In this document: positions 1 through 6,705 of the stretch, piece by piece | How positions within the stretch are numbered: position 1 is the first letter of the stretch | Layout: the number at the start of each line of letters is the position of its first letter | From: Rhizobacter sp. | Lineage (GTDB): Bacteria > Pseudomonadota > Gammaproteobacteria > Burkholderiales > Burkholderiaceae_C | Direction: 5' to 3' | Assembly (NCBI GenBank): GCA_025355545.1 | Contig: JANXZN010000178.1 | Location: 1 to 38,631, forward strand | Length of the DNA stretch: 38,631 bases | Program-made: the position numbers and the translations under genes | The notes under the pieces: generated by a model | Told to the model about the DNA's origin: nothing | The model's input: the letters and a program-made list of their open reading frames with translations, nothing else | Databases searched by the model: none

Positions 1-137
1 GGGGGTTCTCATCGACCGATCACGCTCAATACACCCCGAGCGCCACGCAATGACAGTCAAGACACTCGTTGACCCCGGAAAACAGCGTCAAGATGGCCCA
101 TCAGGCCATACAGTGGTCGATGCGTGAAATATGCGGG
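1..137. other. Left-edge non-coding stretch of different composition
   Basis: These bases lie downstream of the glycosyltransferase gene and are clearly poorer in G+C than everything to the right. The heptamer GTCAAGA occurs twice about 30 bases apart, and GTTGACCCC lies between the copies. No gene can be supported; a 25-codon reading frame near position 50 has no recognisable similarity. Composition and short repeats would fit the end of an insertion sequence or another island boundary, but I cannot identify one and the window ends here. Confidence 0.3.
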
Positions 138-917
138 CTAGACCCGCCGGAACGGCGGACGGCGCAACGCGCGCCGCAGCAACAGCCCCGGCAGGCGCAG
201 CACGAACTCCAGCATCAGCCGCGCGTGCATCCAGGTCAGCAGCAGGTTGTCGCGACCGTACTGGAAGTGCGAGACACCGCCCTCCGCGGCCGTCAGGTAG
301 CGCACCGGCGCCGCCAGGTTCAGCGGCCTGACACCGCGCCAGGCCAGGCGCACGACGGCCTCGGTGTCGAAGTCGAAGCGCCGCATCCAGGGCTGGCGGC
401 GCATCACCGCGATCAGGTCGTCGATCGGGTAGACGCGAAAACCGTACAGTGAATCGTCAATGCCGGCGCCCAAGGTCTCGAGGTTCGTCCACCAGTTCGA
501 GACGCGCCGGCCGCGCACGCGCAGCAGCGGCGCCGAGGCATCGAAGACCGGGCGACCCAGCACCATCGCACCGGGCTCGCGCATCGAGGCCAGCATGAAC
601 GCCGGGATCAGCCCGGCCGGGTGCTGGCCGTCGGAGTCCATCGTCAGCGCGTGCGTGAAGCCGGCCGCGTGCGCGGCCTGCAGGCCGTGTAGCACGGCCG
701 CGCCCTTGCCGGCGTTGGCGGGCAGTTCGAGCACGGTCAGGCCCGGGTCGGCGGCAGCCATCCGGCGCAGGCCCTCGGGCGTGCCGTCGGTGCTGCCGTC
801 GGTGACGACCCACACCGGGTTCCACTGTGCGCGCGCGGCCTGCACCGTCTCGTAGACCTTCGGCCCGGTGTTGTAGCTGGGGATCAGCAGCAGGTGGCTG
901 CCCGACGCGGCGTTCAT
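138..917 (-). CDS. Glycosyltransferase family 2 protein, pigment-type operon
   Basis: Predicted nucleotide-sugar-dependent glycosyltransferase of the GT-A fold, 259 residues. Near the N-terminus the nucleotide-binding motif DGSTDGT is at residues 40-46, and the metal-binding DxD-like motif DSDGQH is at 94-99. The C-terminus is basic and hydrophobic (LPGLLLRRALRRP), which may dock it to the membrane. The ATG overlaps the stop of the upstream acyltransferase gene by four bases (ATGA, 914-917), so translation is probably coupled. In aryl polyene and xanthomonadin clusters a GT2 enzyme next to an LPLAT acyltransferase is common and probably attaches the polyene to a sugar or lipid carrier; that role here is inference. 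It is the last gene of the operon visible in the window. Confidence 0.85.
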   Translation of the reverse strand: MNAASGSHLLLIPSYNTGPKVYETVQAARAQWNPVWVVTDGSTDGTPEGLRRMAAADPGLTVLELPANAGKGAAVLHGLQAAHAAGFTHALTMDSDGQHPAGLIPAFMLASMREPGAMVLGRPVFDASAPLLRVRGRRVSNWWTNLETLGAGIDDSLYGFRVYPIDDLIAVMRRQPWMRRFDFDTEAVVRLAWRGVRPLNLAAPVRYLTAAEGGVSHFQYGRDNLLLTWMHARLMLEFVLRLPGLLLRRALRRPPFRRV

Positions 918-1645
918 AGGCTCAATTCTTCCGCGAAATACCCCTCGATCCGCTTCAGCAAACCCTGATGATCGGCCTCGGGTGCGAAGCGCCGGCCGAG
1001 CCGCAACTTGACGACGACCGGGAACTGCGGCGTGCGCAGGATCGGCCAGCCCTTGCCGAGGTAGTTTGATTCGGACTCGATCAGCACGGTCTGGATCGGC
1101 ACCTGCGCCATCTGCGCGATCAAGGTCAGGCCGGGGCGGAACGGGTTGATCGGCGAGCGGATCGTGCGCGTGCCCTCGGGGAACAGCACCAGTTGGCCGC
1201 CCTCTTTCAGGTTCGCGACGCAGCTTCTGATCATGCCGCGCGGCGGGTCGTTGCGGATGTATCGCGCCAGCCGTGCCCCCGCACCGAGAAAGGGGTTGCG
1301 CATCAGGCTCGCACGCATGATGCAGATGCCGCGCGGCACGCGCGCGATCACCAGCAGCGCGTCGAGCATGCTGGGGTGGTTGGCGGCGATGATCAGGCCG
1401 CCGTCGCGGTCGAGCGCGTCGAGCGCGGTGTAGTCGATGCGCATCAGGCCGAGCCATTGCGCGAAGGCCCAGAAGCCGCGATAGACCGACGAGATCGCCG
1501 CGCGCCCGACGACCACGCCCTGCTGGCGCGACAGGAACGGGTACAGCGCCACGCACACCAGGTTCCAGGTCAGCGACATCGCACCGAGGTGCAGCAGCAG
1601 CACGTAGAACAGTGCGCTCTGGTACAGACGCCTGAGCAAACTCAA
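914..1645 (-). CDS. Lysophospholipid acyltransferase (PlsC-like) family protein
   Basis: A 243-residue 1-acyl-glycerol-3-phosphate acyltransferase-like enzyme. The catalytic HX4D motif is H90 to D95 (NHPSMLD), and the substrate motif FPEGTR is at 155-160. A hydrophobic segment at about residues 11-37 would anchor it in the inner membrane. It lies 8 bases after the OmpV-like gene and overlaps the GT2 gene by ATGA. Housekeeping PlsC enzymes share these motifs, but the place between a chorismatase/flavoprotein pair and a GT2 gene points to the acyltransferase of aryl polyene-type clusters, which is thought to move the finished polyene acyl chain onto a lipid. Substrate is not readable from sequence. 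Confidence 0.85.
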   Translation of the reverse strand: MSLLRRLYQSALFYVLLLHLGAMSLTWNLVCVALYPFLSRQQGVVVGRAAISSVYRGFWAFAQWLGLMRIDYTALDALDRDGGLIIAANHPSMLDALLVIARVPRGICIMRASLMRNPFLGAGARLARYIRNDPPRGMIRSCVANLKEGGQLVLFPEGTRTIRSPINPFRPGLTLIAQMAQVPIQTVLIESESNYLGKGWPILRTPQFPVVVKLRLGRRFAPEADHQGLLKRIEGYFAEELSL

Positions 1646-1653
1646 ACCGCGCC

Positions 1654-2526
1654 TCAGTCAGAAGCCGTCACGAGCTCGGACGAGGTCGCCAGAATCCAGG
1701 AGACGCCGACGCCGAAGGTCAGCGCCGACGTGCGGCGCAGCAGCGGGCTGTCGTCGAAGCTCGCGCCGCGCAGGCCGTCGTAGCGCAGGAACGCGCCGAC
1801 CCAGGTGTTGCCGACGCGGCGCGAGGTGGCCGCCAGCGCGCGCCAGCCGGCATAGCCGCCGTGCGCCTGGTAGGCCGGCCGCTCGGCGGTGGCGTAGGCG
1901 GCATCGACGCCGTAGTAGTACGCGTGGTACTTGCGATCGGCGAACACCGGGCCCGCCAGCAGCCCCAGGTTCCAGCCGCCGCCGACCGCGCCGACATCGA
2001 GGTTCAGGTTCGGCGAGAAGGTCGTGCCGACGAACTTCGGCGAGCGCTCGATCGTGACCGCGGCGCGCAGCGGCAGGCGCAGATCGAGCTTCCAGCGTTC
2101 TTTCGAAGAACTCGCGAGCGTGAGGTTCAGGTTCGGCCCGATCTCGAAGCTGCCCGACAGGTTGGGCATGCCGGCGCGCGCCGCGTTGTCGCGGCTGCGG
2201 CTCGGCGTCGAGGCCGCGACGCTGACGTCGACCTTGACGCGCTGGGTGTCGAACAGCAGCGCGCGCGCGCCATCGCGATCCGCCTTCAGCCAAGTGCCGC
2301 GGTAGACGACGTAGGGCAGCGGCAGCACATAGTTGCGGCTCTGGTCGGAGCCGCGGTAGTCGGGCAGCCGCAGCCCGGCGACGCCCAGGCCCAACTCCCA
2401 CAGCGGGCGCTGCACGCCGCGGCCGAGGCCGGCGTCGACATCCGGGCCGGGCTCGACCGGCGTGTCGGCCCACGCGGCACCACCCGCCGCGAGCGCGAGC
2501 GCCGCGAGCCACGGCCGCGCCGTCAC
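1654..2526 (-). CDS. MipA/OmpV family outer-membrane protein
   Basis: A 290-residue predicted outer-membrane beta-barrel. The start is GTG at 2526, overlapping the chorismatase stop as GTGA. It gives a clean signal peptide (MTARPWLAALALAAGGAAWA, cleavage before DTP) followed by the LGLGVAGLRLPDYRGSDQS region typical of the family, which aligns with MltA-interacting protein and OmpV. Alternating amphipathic strands continue to a last strand GVGVSW about 11 residues before the C-terminus. Family members are porin-like or scaffold proteins. Inside a pigment-like operon it could help place a membrane-bound product in the outer membrane; that is inference. A longer upstream start would destroy the signal peptide and is rejected. 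Confidence 0.85.
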   Translation of the reverse strand: MTARPWLAALALAAGGAAWADTPVEPGPDVDAGLGRGVQRPLWELGLGVAGLRLPDYRGSDQSRNYVLPLPYVVYRGTWLKADRDGARALLFDTQRVKVDVSVAASTPSRSRDNAARAGMPNLSGSFEIGPNLNLTLASSSKERWKLDLRLPLRAAVTIERSPKFVGTTFSPNLNLDVGAVGGGWNLGLLAGPVFADRKYHAYYYGVDAAYATAERPAYQAHGGYAGWRALAATSRRVGNTWVGAFLRYDGLRGASFDDSPLLRRTSALTFGVGVSWILATSSELVTASD

Positions 2527-3548
2527 GCCACGGCTCCGCCGGGCACGAAGGCGTGCGCCTCGATCTCGACCAGCAGCTCGGTGCGGCAGATGTCGGCCTG
2601 CAGGTAGATGCAATCGCGCGCGGCGGGGCTGGTGGCGCCGACCGCGCGCTCGAAGACCGCGCGCACGACGCCAAGATCGGCCGCGCGGCGCAGGTAGACC
2701 GTGCAGACCAGCGCGCCGACCGGGATCTCGACGCCGGCGCGCTCGGCCGCGACCTGCCGCACCGCGGCGATGTTCAGCAGGCTCTCTTCGGTCTGGCGCC
2801 GCACGTCGCCGACGTGCACGGTCGTGTGGCCGACGATGCTCGCGGTGCCCGAGATGAACAGCGCCTGCCGGCCGCCGCCGACGTCGACGAGCGCCGCGCG
2901 CGAGAAGGTCGGGCTGCGCGGGCCGTAGGCGTCGGGGTAGCGGTAGGCGCTGACCTGGCGCGGGTTCTCGATCGCCAGCGGCGGGCGGCGCCCGGCCAGG
3001 AAGTACACGCGCAGCGCTCCGTCGCGCAGGCCGAGCGCACAGGCCGCCGGCGCGCCCTCGAAGGCGCTGTGGCGCGCTTCGATGAAGGCCTGCTGCCGGC
3101 CGGCGTTGAACTGGCGGTATCGTTCGCTGCCGTCGGCCTCGAGGTTGATGTCGGCAAGGTAGTTCCAGAAGCGCAGCAGGTTGCTGCAGCCGTTCGCGGC
3201 GACCACCTCGAACAGGTCGGCGTAGGCGCGGTGCGCCGCGGGCTGCAGACCGATCGCGCGGTCGTCGATCTCGGCGATGCCGTGCAGCCAGTCGCCATCG
3301 GTCGCGAAGCGCACGCAGCCGTGCCGGCGCTCTTCGGCCGGAGCGTGGCCGATCCACGCGTCGAACACGGCGCCTTCCGGCGCGAGCAGCGCCGCGTGCA
3401 AGGCGCCCGCGCCCGCGCCGACCCGGCGACCGCCCAGCGACGCCGGTGGCGTGGCCCCTTGCGGCAGCCGCAGGCGGCGAAAGACCAGCGGACCGGGAGC
3501 GACGAGCGCGCGCGACGTCGTCGTCGACGTCGACGACGCGACGCTCAC
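2523..3548 (-). CDS. Chorismatase, XanB2/FkbO/Hyg5-like (hydroxybenzoate synthase)
   Basis: A 341-residue enzyme of the chorismatase family, which hydrolyses chorismate. The XanB2 subgroup gives 3-hydroxybenzoate (and 4-hydroxybenzoate), the starter of xanthomonadin-type aryl polyenes. Family blocks are in order: YRQFNAGRQQAF at 144-155, ISGTASIVGHTTVH at 232-245, and the C-terminal active-site block ADICRTELLVEIEAHAF at 318-334, where Arg and Glu of the family are kept. The GTG start at 3548 overlaps the flavoprotein stop (GTGA). Codons just after the start lie in a perfect 20-bp palindrome. Whether it makes 3-HBA, 4-HBA or a dihydroxy acid cannot be settled by eye. Confidence 0.85.
   Translation of the reverse strand: MSVASSTSTTTSRALVAPGPLVFRRLRLPQGATPPASLGGRRVGAGAGALHAALLAPEGAVFDAWIGHAPAEERRHGCVRFATDGDWLHGIAEIDDRAIGLQPAAHRAYADLFEVVAANGCSNLLRFWNYLADINLEADGSERYRQFNAGRQQAFIEARHSAFEGAPAACALGLRDGALRVYFLAGRRPPLAIENPRQVSAYRYPDAYGPRSPTFSRAALVDVGGGRQALFISGTASIVGHTTVHVGDVRRQTEESLLNIAAVRQVAAERAGVEIPVGALVCTVYLRRAADLGVVRAVFERAVGATSPAARDCIYLQADICRTELLVEIEAHAFVPGGAVA
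3520..3539. repeat. Perfect 20-bp palindrome at the start of the chorismatase gene
   Basis: The bases read identically on both strands, with the centre TCGACGTCGA. It lies about 9-28 bases inside the chorismatase coding region and encodes the Ser/Thr-rich N-terminus (SSTSTT). In mRNA it could fold over the initiation region. It may also simply reflect a low-complexity run of TCG/ACG codons. Confidence 0.6.
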
Positions 3549-4888
3549 GCGACCGAGCCCTCGACGTCGCGGATGTTGACGCGGCGGCGCTGCCAGGCGC
3601 GCAGCGTGCGGCGCAGGTTGCCGATCGAAACGAGGTAGTACAGCGCCTTCATGATGCGGATCGACCCCCAGATCGGGGTCTTGCCGTAGATGTCGCCGGC
3701 CAGCAGCGACAGCAGCGCCTCCTTGACGCGCAGCGGGTTGCGCGGGTCCATGAAGAACTCGCGCATCGTCGGGTTCGCGACGCGGAAGATGAACCACGAG
3801 AATTCGCGCGGGCCGTGGCGCATCATCTTGTCGAAGCGGCGGCGCGCGCTCGCGTACTCGGGCGGCCGGTCGAGCGCGGTCTCGACCGCGTCGGCGCCCT
3901 CGAAGCCGCTTTGCATCGCCAGGTAGACGCCGCTGGAGAACACCGGGTCGATGAACGCATACGCGTCGCCGAGCATCAGGTAGCGCTCGCCGCTGCTGTG
4001 GGTGCTGCTGTAGGCGTAGTTGCCGGTCGCGTAGACGGCGGCGTCGACCAGTACCGCGCCGGCCAGGCGCCTTTCGAGCTCGGGGCACAGCGCGATCGTG
4101 TCGCGGAAGAATTCAGGCAGCGGCTTCTTGTTCCGCGACTTCAGGTAGTGCGGCCAGCAGACCGCGCCGACGCTGGTCGTGCCGTCGGCCAGCGGAATGA
4201 ACCAGAACCAGCCGTGGTCGAACCACAGGATCGTGATGTTGCCCTCGAGCCTGCCTTCGAGGCGCTGCGCGCCGGTGAAGTGGCCGTACAGCGCCGAGCT
4301 GTTGTGGCGCGGGTTCTTCTGCTTGCACCCGAAGTGGTTCGCGAGCAGCGTGTCGCGGCCCGAGGCATCGACCAGGAACTTCGTGCGCCAGGTCTGGCGC
4401 GTGGCGTCGCCATGTTCTGAATCCACCTCGACCTGCACGGTGGCGCCATCGGCATCGAAAGCGACCTCGCGCACGCGGCAGCCTTCGAGCGCGCGTGCGC
4501 CCTTCGCGGCGGCGTTGCGGAACAGCAGCTCGTCCATCTGCGAGCGACGCACTTGCCACGCATAGGGCATGCTCTTGTCCCAGGCGTCGGCGAACTCGAC
4601 GAAGCTGCGTTCGGCGTGATCGGGCGAGACGAATTCGACGCCCCACTTCGGCATGCCGATCGCCTCGATCTGCTCGCGCACACCGAGCCGGTCGAACAGC
4701 TGCGCGTTGGCCGGCAGCAGCGATTCGCCGATGTGGAAGCGCGGGTGGTGCGCCTTCTCCATCACCACGACATCGCGCCCGCGTTCGGCCAGCAAGGCAC
4801 CGATCGTCGCACCCGCGGGGCCGCCGCCGACGACGAGCACGTCGCAGCGAAAATCGGCCTGCGCACAGGCGGTGGACGTGGTGTTCAT
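3545..4888 (-). CDS. FAD-dependent oxidoreductase, tryptophan-halogenase-like
   Basis: A 447-residue flavoprotein of the FAD-halogenase/geranylgeranyl-reductase superfamily. FAD-binding GGGPAG is at 21-26. The motif associated with halogenases, GWFWFIP, is at 226-232. A lysine at 81 (MPKWGVEF) is placed like the catalytic lysine of phenolic halogenases. The third dinucleotide-binding block is LGDAYAFIDP. Similar halogenase-like genes occur in xanthomonadin and aryl polyene clusters, where ring halogenation or another oxidation is suspected. It is the first gene of the operon. A TACAAT box lies 9 bases before the ATG and there is no Shine-Dalgarno sequence. Halogenase, hydroxylase or dehydrogenase activity cannot be separated by eye. 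Confidence 0.85.
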   Translation of the reverse strand: MNTTSTACAQADFRCDVLVVGGGPAGATIGALLAERGRDVVVMEKAHHPRFHIGESLLPANAQLFDRLGVREQIEAIGMPKWGVEFVSPDHAERSFVEFADAWDKSMPYAWQVRRSQMDELLFRNAAAKGARALEGCRVREVAFDADGATVQVEVDSEHGDATRQTWRTKFLVDASGRDTLLANHFGCKQKNPRHNSSALYGHFTGAQRLEGRLEGNITILWFDHGWFWFIPLADGTTSVGAVCWPHYLKSRNKKPLPEFFRDTIALCPELERRLAGAVLVDAAVYATGNYAYSSTHSSGERYLMLGDAYAFIDPVFSSGVYLAMQSGFEGADAVETALDRPPEYASARRRFDKMMRHGPREFSWFIFRVANPTMREFFMDPRNPLRVKEALLSLLAGDIYGKTPIWGSIRIMKALYYLVSIGNLRRTLRAWQRRRVNIRDVEGSVA

Positions 4889-4897
4889 GGCGGGCGG

Positions 4898-4903
4898 ATT
4901 GTA
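4898..4903 (-). promoter_or_regulatory. -10-like box (TACAAT) of the pigment-type operon
   Basis: TACAAT on the minus strand ends 9 bases before the ATG at 4888. No good -35 hexamer is visible 16-18 bases upstream. If used, transcription would begin at or next to the start codon, giving a leaderless mRNA. Confidence 0.45.
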
Positions 4904-4950
4904 TCGTCCGCACCCGCTGCGCCCGGGCCGCGGCGGCGCCGGCCGGCGCT

Positions 4951-5664
4951 CTACTCGCCGAGGTAGGCCGCGCGCACCTTCGGGTCGTTCAGCAGCTGCT
5001 TCGCATCGCCGCTCATCGTCACCTCGCCCGAGTCCATCACGTAGCCGCGCGACGCGAGCTGCAGCGCGCGGCTCGCGTTCTGCTCGACCAGCAGCACCGT
5101 GGTGCCGCGGCCGTGGATGTCGTTGACGACCTCGAAGATCTTGTCGACCATGATCGGCGACAGGCCCATCGACGGCTCGTCCAGCAGCAGCACCTTGGGC
5201 TGCGCCATCAGCGCGCGGCCCATGGCGAGCATCTGCTGCTCACCACCGCTCATGGTGCCGGCGAGCTGGTTGCGGCGCTCCTTTAGCCGCGGGAAGATCG
5301 CGAAGACCTTGTCGATGTCGGCCTCGACCCCTTTGTCGTTGCGCACGAAGGCGCCCATCTGCAGGTTCTCGGTGATCGTCATGCGCGTGAACGTACCGCG
5401 CCCCTCGGGCACCATCACCAGGCCCTGCTTGACCAGGTCCCACGGGCCCTGGCCCTTGATCGACTTGCCGCAGTACTCGATGTCGCCGCCGGCCGAGGGC
5501 TGGATGCCGGTAATGGCCTTAAGCGTCGTCGTCTTGCCGGCGCCATTGGCGCCGATCAGGCTGACGAGTTCGCCCTCGAAGACCTCGAAGCTGACGCCCT
5601 TGACGGCCTGGATGCCGCCGTACGAGACCCTCAACCCGGTGACCTTGAGCAACGTAGTCATCAC
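4951..5664 (-). CDS. livF: Branched-chain amino acid ABC transporter ATP-binding protein LivF
   Basis: A 237-residue ATPase, one of the two nucleotide-binding subunits of a HAAT-type importer. Walker A GANGAGKTT is at about residues 36-44. The ABC signature is MSGGEQQ and Walker B is VLLLDEPSMGLSP, and the C-terminus YLGE is typical of LivF. The Shine-Dalgarno sequence GAGGGGG precedes the ATG. It is the promoter-distal gene of livH-livM-livG-livF. The 114-base gap from livG holds a hairpin-forming repeat (5710-5742). The transported substrate may be leucine/isoleucine/valine, urea or short amides; it cannot be told without the binding protein, which is not encoded here. Confidence 0.93.
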   Translation of the reverse strand: MMTTLLKVTGLRVSYGGIQAVKGVSFEVFEGELVSLIGANGAGKTTTLKAITGIQPSAGGDIEYCGKSIKGQGPWDLVKQGLVMVPEGRGTFTRMTITENLQMGAFVRNDKGVEADIDKVFAIFPRLKERRNQLAGTMSGGEQQMLAMGRALMAQPKVLLLDEPSMGLSPIMVDKIFEVVNDIHGRGTTVLLVEQNASRALQLASRGYVMDSGEVTMSGDAKQLLNDPKVRAAYLGE

Positions 5665-5709
5665 GCCCCCTCGCCCGCGCAGTACCGCAACCGATCACCC
5701 GAGGGGATC

Positions 5710-5742
5710 GAGCCCGCCCTGGGGCGGCCCGGCGCCGGGCTC
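5710..5742 (+). repeat. Intergenic GC-rich hairpin repeat, copy A
   Basis: The core TGGGGCGGCCCGGCGC is flanked by a perfect 7-base inverted repeat GAGCCCG (5710-5716) / CGGGCTC (5736-5742). It lies in the livG-livF gap. The same core recurs near 6655, 15340 and (other strand) 26971. Confidence 0.6.
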
Positions 5743-5778
5743 GCTGTCCGCATCATCGTATGCTTCATGACTTCGTCC

Positions 5779-6555
5779 TCAGTGAGCCTTGTGGTCGGCG
5801 CCGAGGTAGGCCTCGATCACCTTCGGGTTCTTCTGCACCTCGGCGGCCGTGCCCTCGGCGATCTGCTTGCCGTAGTCGAGCACGGTCAGGCGGTCGCACA
5901 GGCCCATCACGAGCTTCACGTCGTGCTCGATCAGCAGGATCGTGCGGCCGTCGTTGCGGATGCGGTTGATGAGTTCGCGCAGCACCAGCTTCTCGCTCGC
6001 GTTCATGCCGGCCGCGGGCTCGTCGAGCGCGATCAGCTTCGGGTCGGTCGCCAGCGCGCGCGCGATCTCCAGGCGGCGCTGGTCGCCGTAGCTCAGGGTG
6101 CGCGCCTTGTACTGCGAGAAGCGGCCGATGCCGACGTAGTCGAGCAGTTCCTGGGCGCGGCGGGCGATCGCGGCCTCCTCGGCCTTGAAGCCGCTGGTGC
6201 GCAGCACCGCACCGATCAGGCCGGAGCCGGTGCGCACATGGCGGCCGACCATGACGTTCTCGAGCGCCGTCATCTCGGCGAACAGGCGGATGTTCTGGAA
6301 CGTGCGTGCGATGCCGGCCTTCGCGACCTCGTGCACCGCGCTCGGCTTGTAGGGCTTGCCACCGAGTTCGAAGCTGCCGGAATCCGGCGCGTACAGGCCC
6401 GTCAGCACGTTGAAGAAGGTCGTCTTGCCGGCGCCGTTCGGGCCGATCAGGCCGTAGACCTGGCCCTTCAGAATCGTGATGCCGACGTCCGACAGCGCCT
6501 GCAGGCCGCCGAAGCGTTTCGAGACGCCGCTGACCTTCAGAATGGTTTCGCTCAT
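5779..6555 (-). CDS. livG: Branched-chain amino acid ABC transporter ATP-binding protein LivG
   Basis: A 258-residue ATPase partner of LivF. Walker A is GPNGAGKTT, the signature region is LSYGDQRRLEIARAL, and Walker B is LIALDEPAAGMN with the Met/Asn typical of LivG. The ATG at 6555 has GGGAG five bases upstream and begins the conserved MSETILKVSGVSKRFGG. A longer frame upstream reads through the intergenic repeat and is not credible. LivG and LivF form the cytoplasmic ATPase pair docking onto LivH and LivM. Confidence 0.93.
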   Translation of the reverse strand: MSETILKVSGVSKRFGGLQALSDVGITILKGQVYGLIGPNGAGKTTFFNVLTGLYAPDSGSFELGGKPYKPSAVHEVAKAGIARTFQNIRLFAEMTALENVMVGRHVRTGSGLIGAVLRTSGFKAEEAAIARRAQELLDYVGIGRFSQYKARTLSYGDQRRLEIARALATDPKLIALDEPAAGMNASEKLVLRELINRIRNDGRTILLIEHDVKLVMGLCDRLTVLDYGKQIAEGTAAEVQKNPKVIEAYLGADHKAH

Positions 6556-6624
6556 TGGGGCTCCCGGTCCGATGAGTACAGCGGCCGACCCTCCGAGAGG
6601 GTGTGGGCCGGCGAGGTCCACGAG

Positions 6625-6670
6625 GTGGGCCTCTGCGTGGCCCATGGAGCGGCCCGGCGCTCGGCCCACG
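6625..6670 (+). repeat. Intergenic GC-rich hairpin repeat, copy B
   Basis: The core GAGCGGCCCGGCGCTCGG is enclosed by the inverted repeat GTGGGCC (6625-6631) / GGCCCAC (6663-6669). It fills much of the 150-base livM-livG gap, so two gaps of this operon carry the same element. It may stabilise mRNA or adjust expression between genes. Confidence 0.55.
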
Positions 6671-6705
6671 GAAGTTGCTTTGAATTTCTCATGGGTTTTC
6701 GCTCC

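Noticed and set aside
3513-3545. CGACGT-type simple repeat considered as a CRISPR or microsatellite locus
   Set aside because: It is inside the chorismatase coding region, with no spacer structure and no cas genes in the window.
2553-3638. Plus-strand frame across the chorismatase region
   Set aside because: No homology; the minus-strand chorismatase is convincing and coupled to its neighbours.
6556-6669. N-terminal extension of livG to an upstream ATG
   Set aside because: It would translate the hairpin repeat, and the conserved LivG start with GGGAG lies at 6555.
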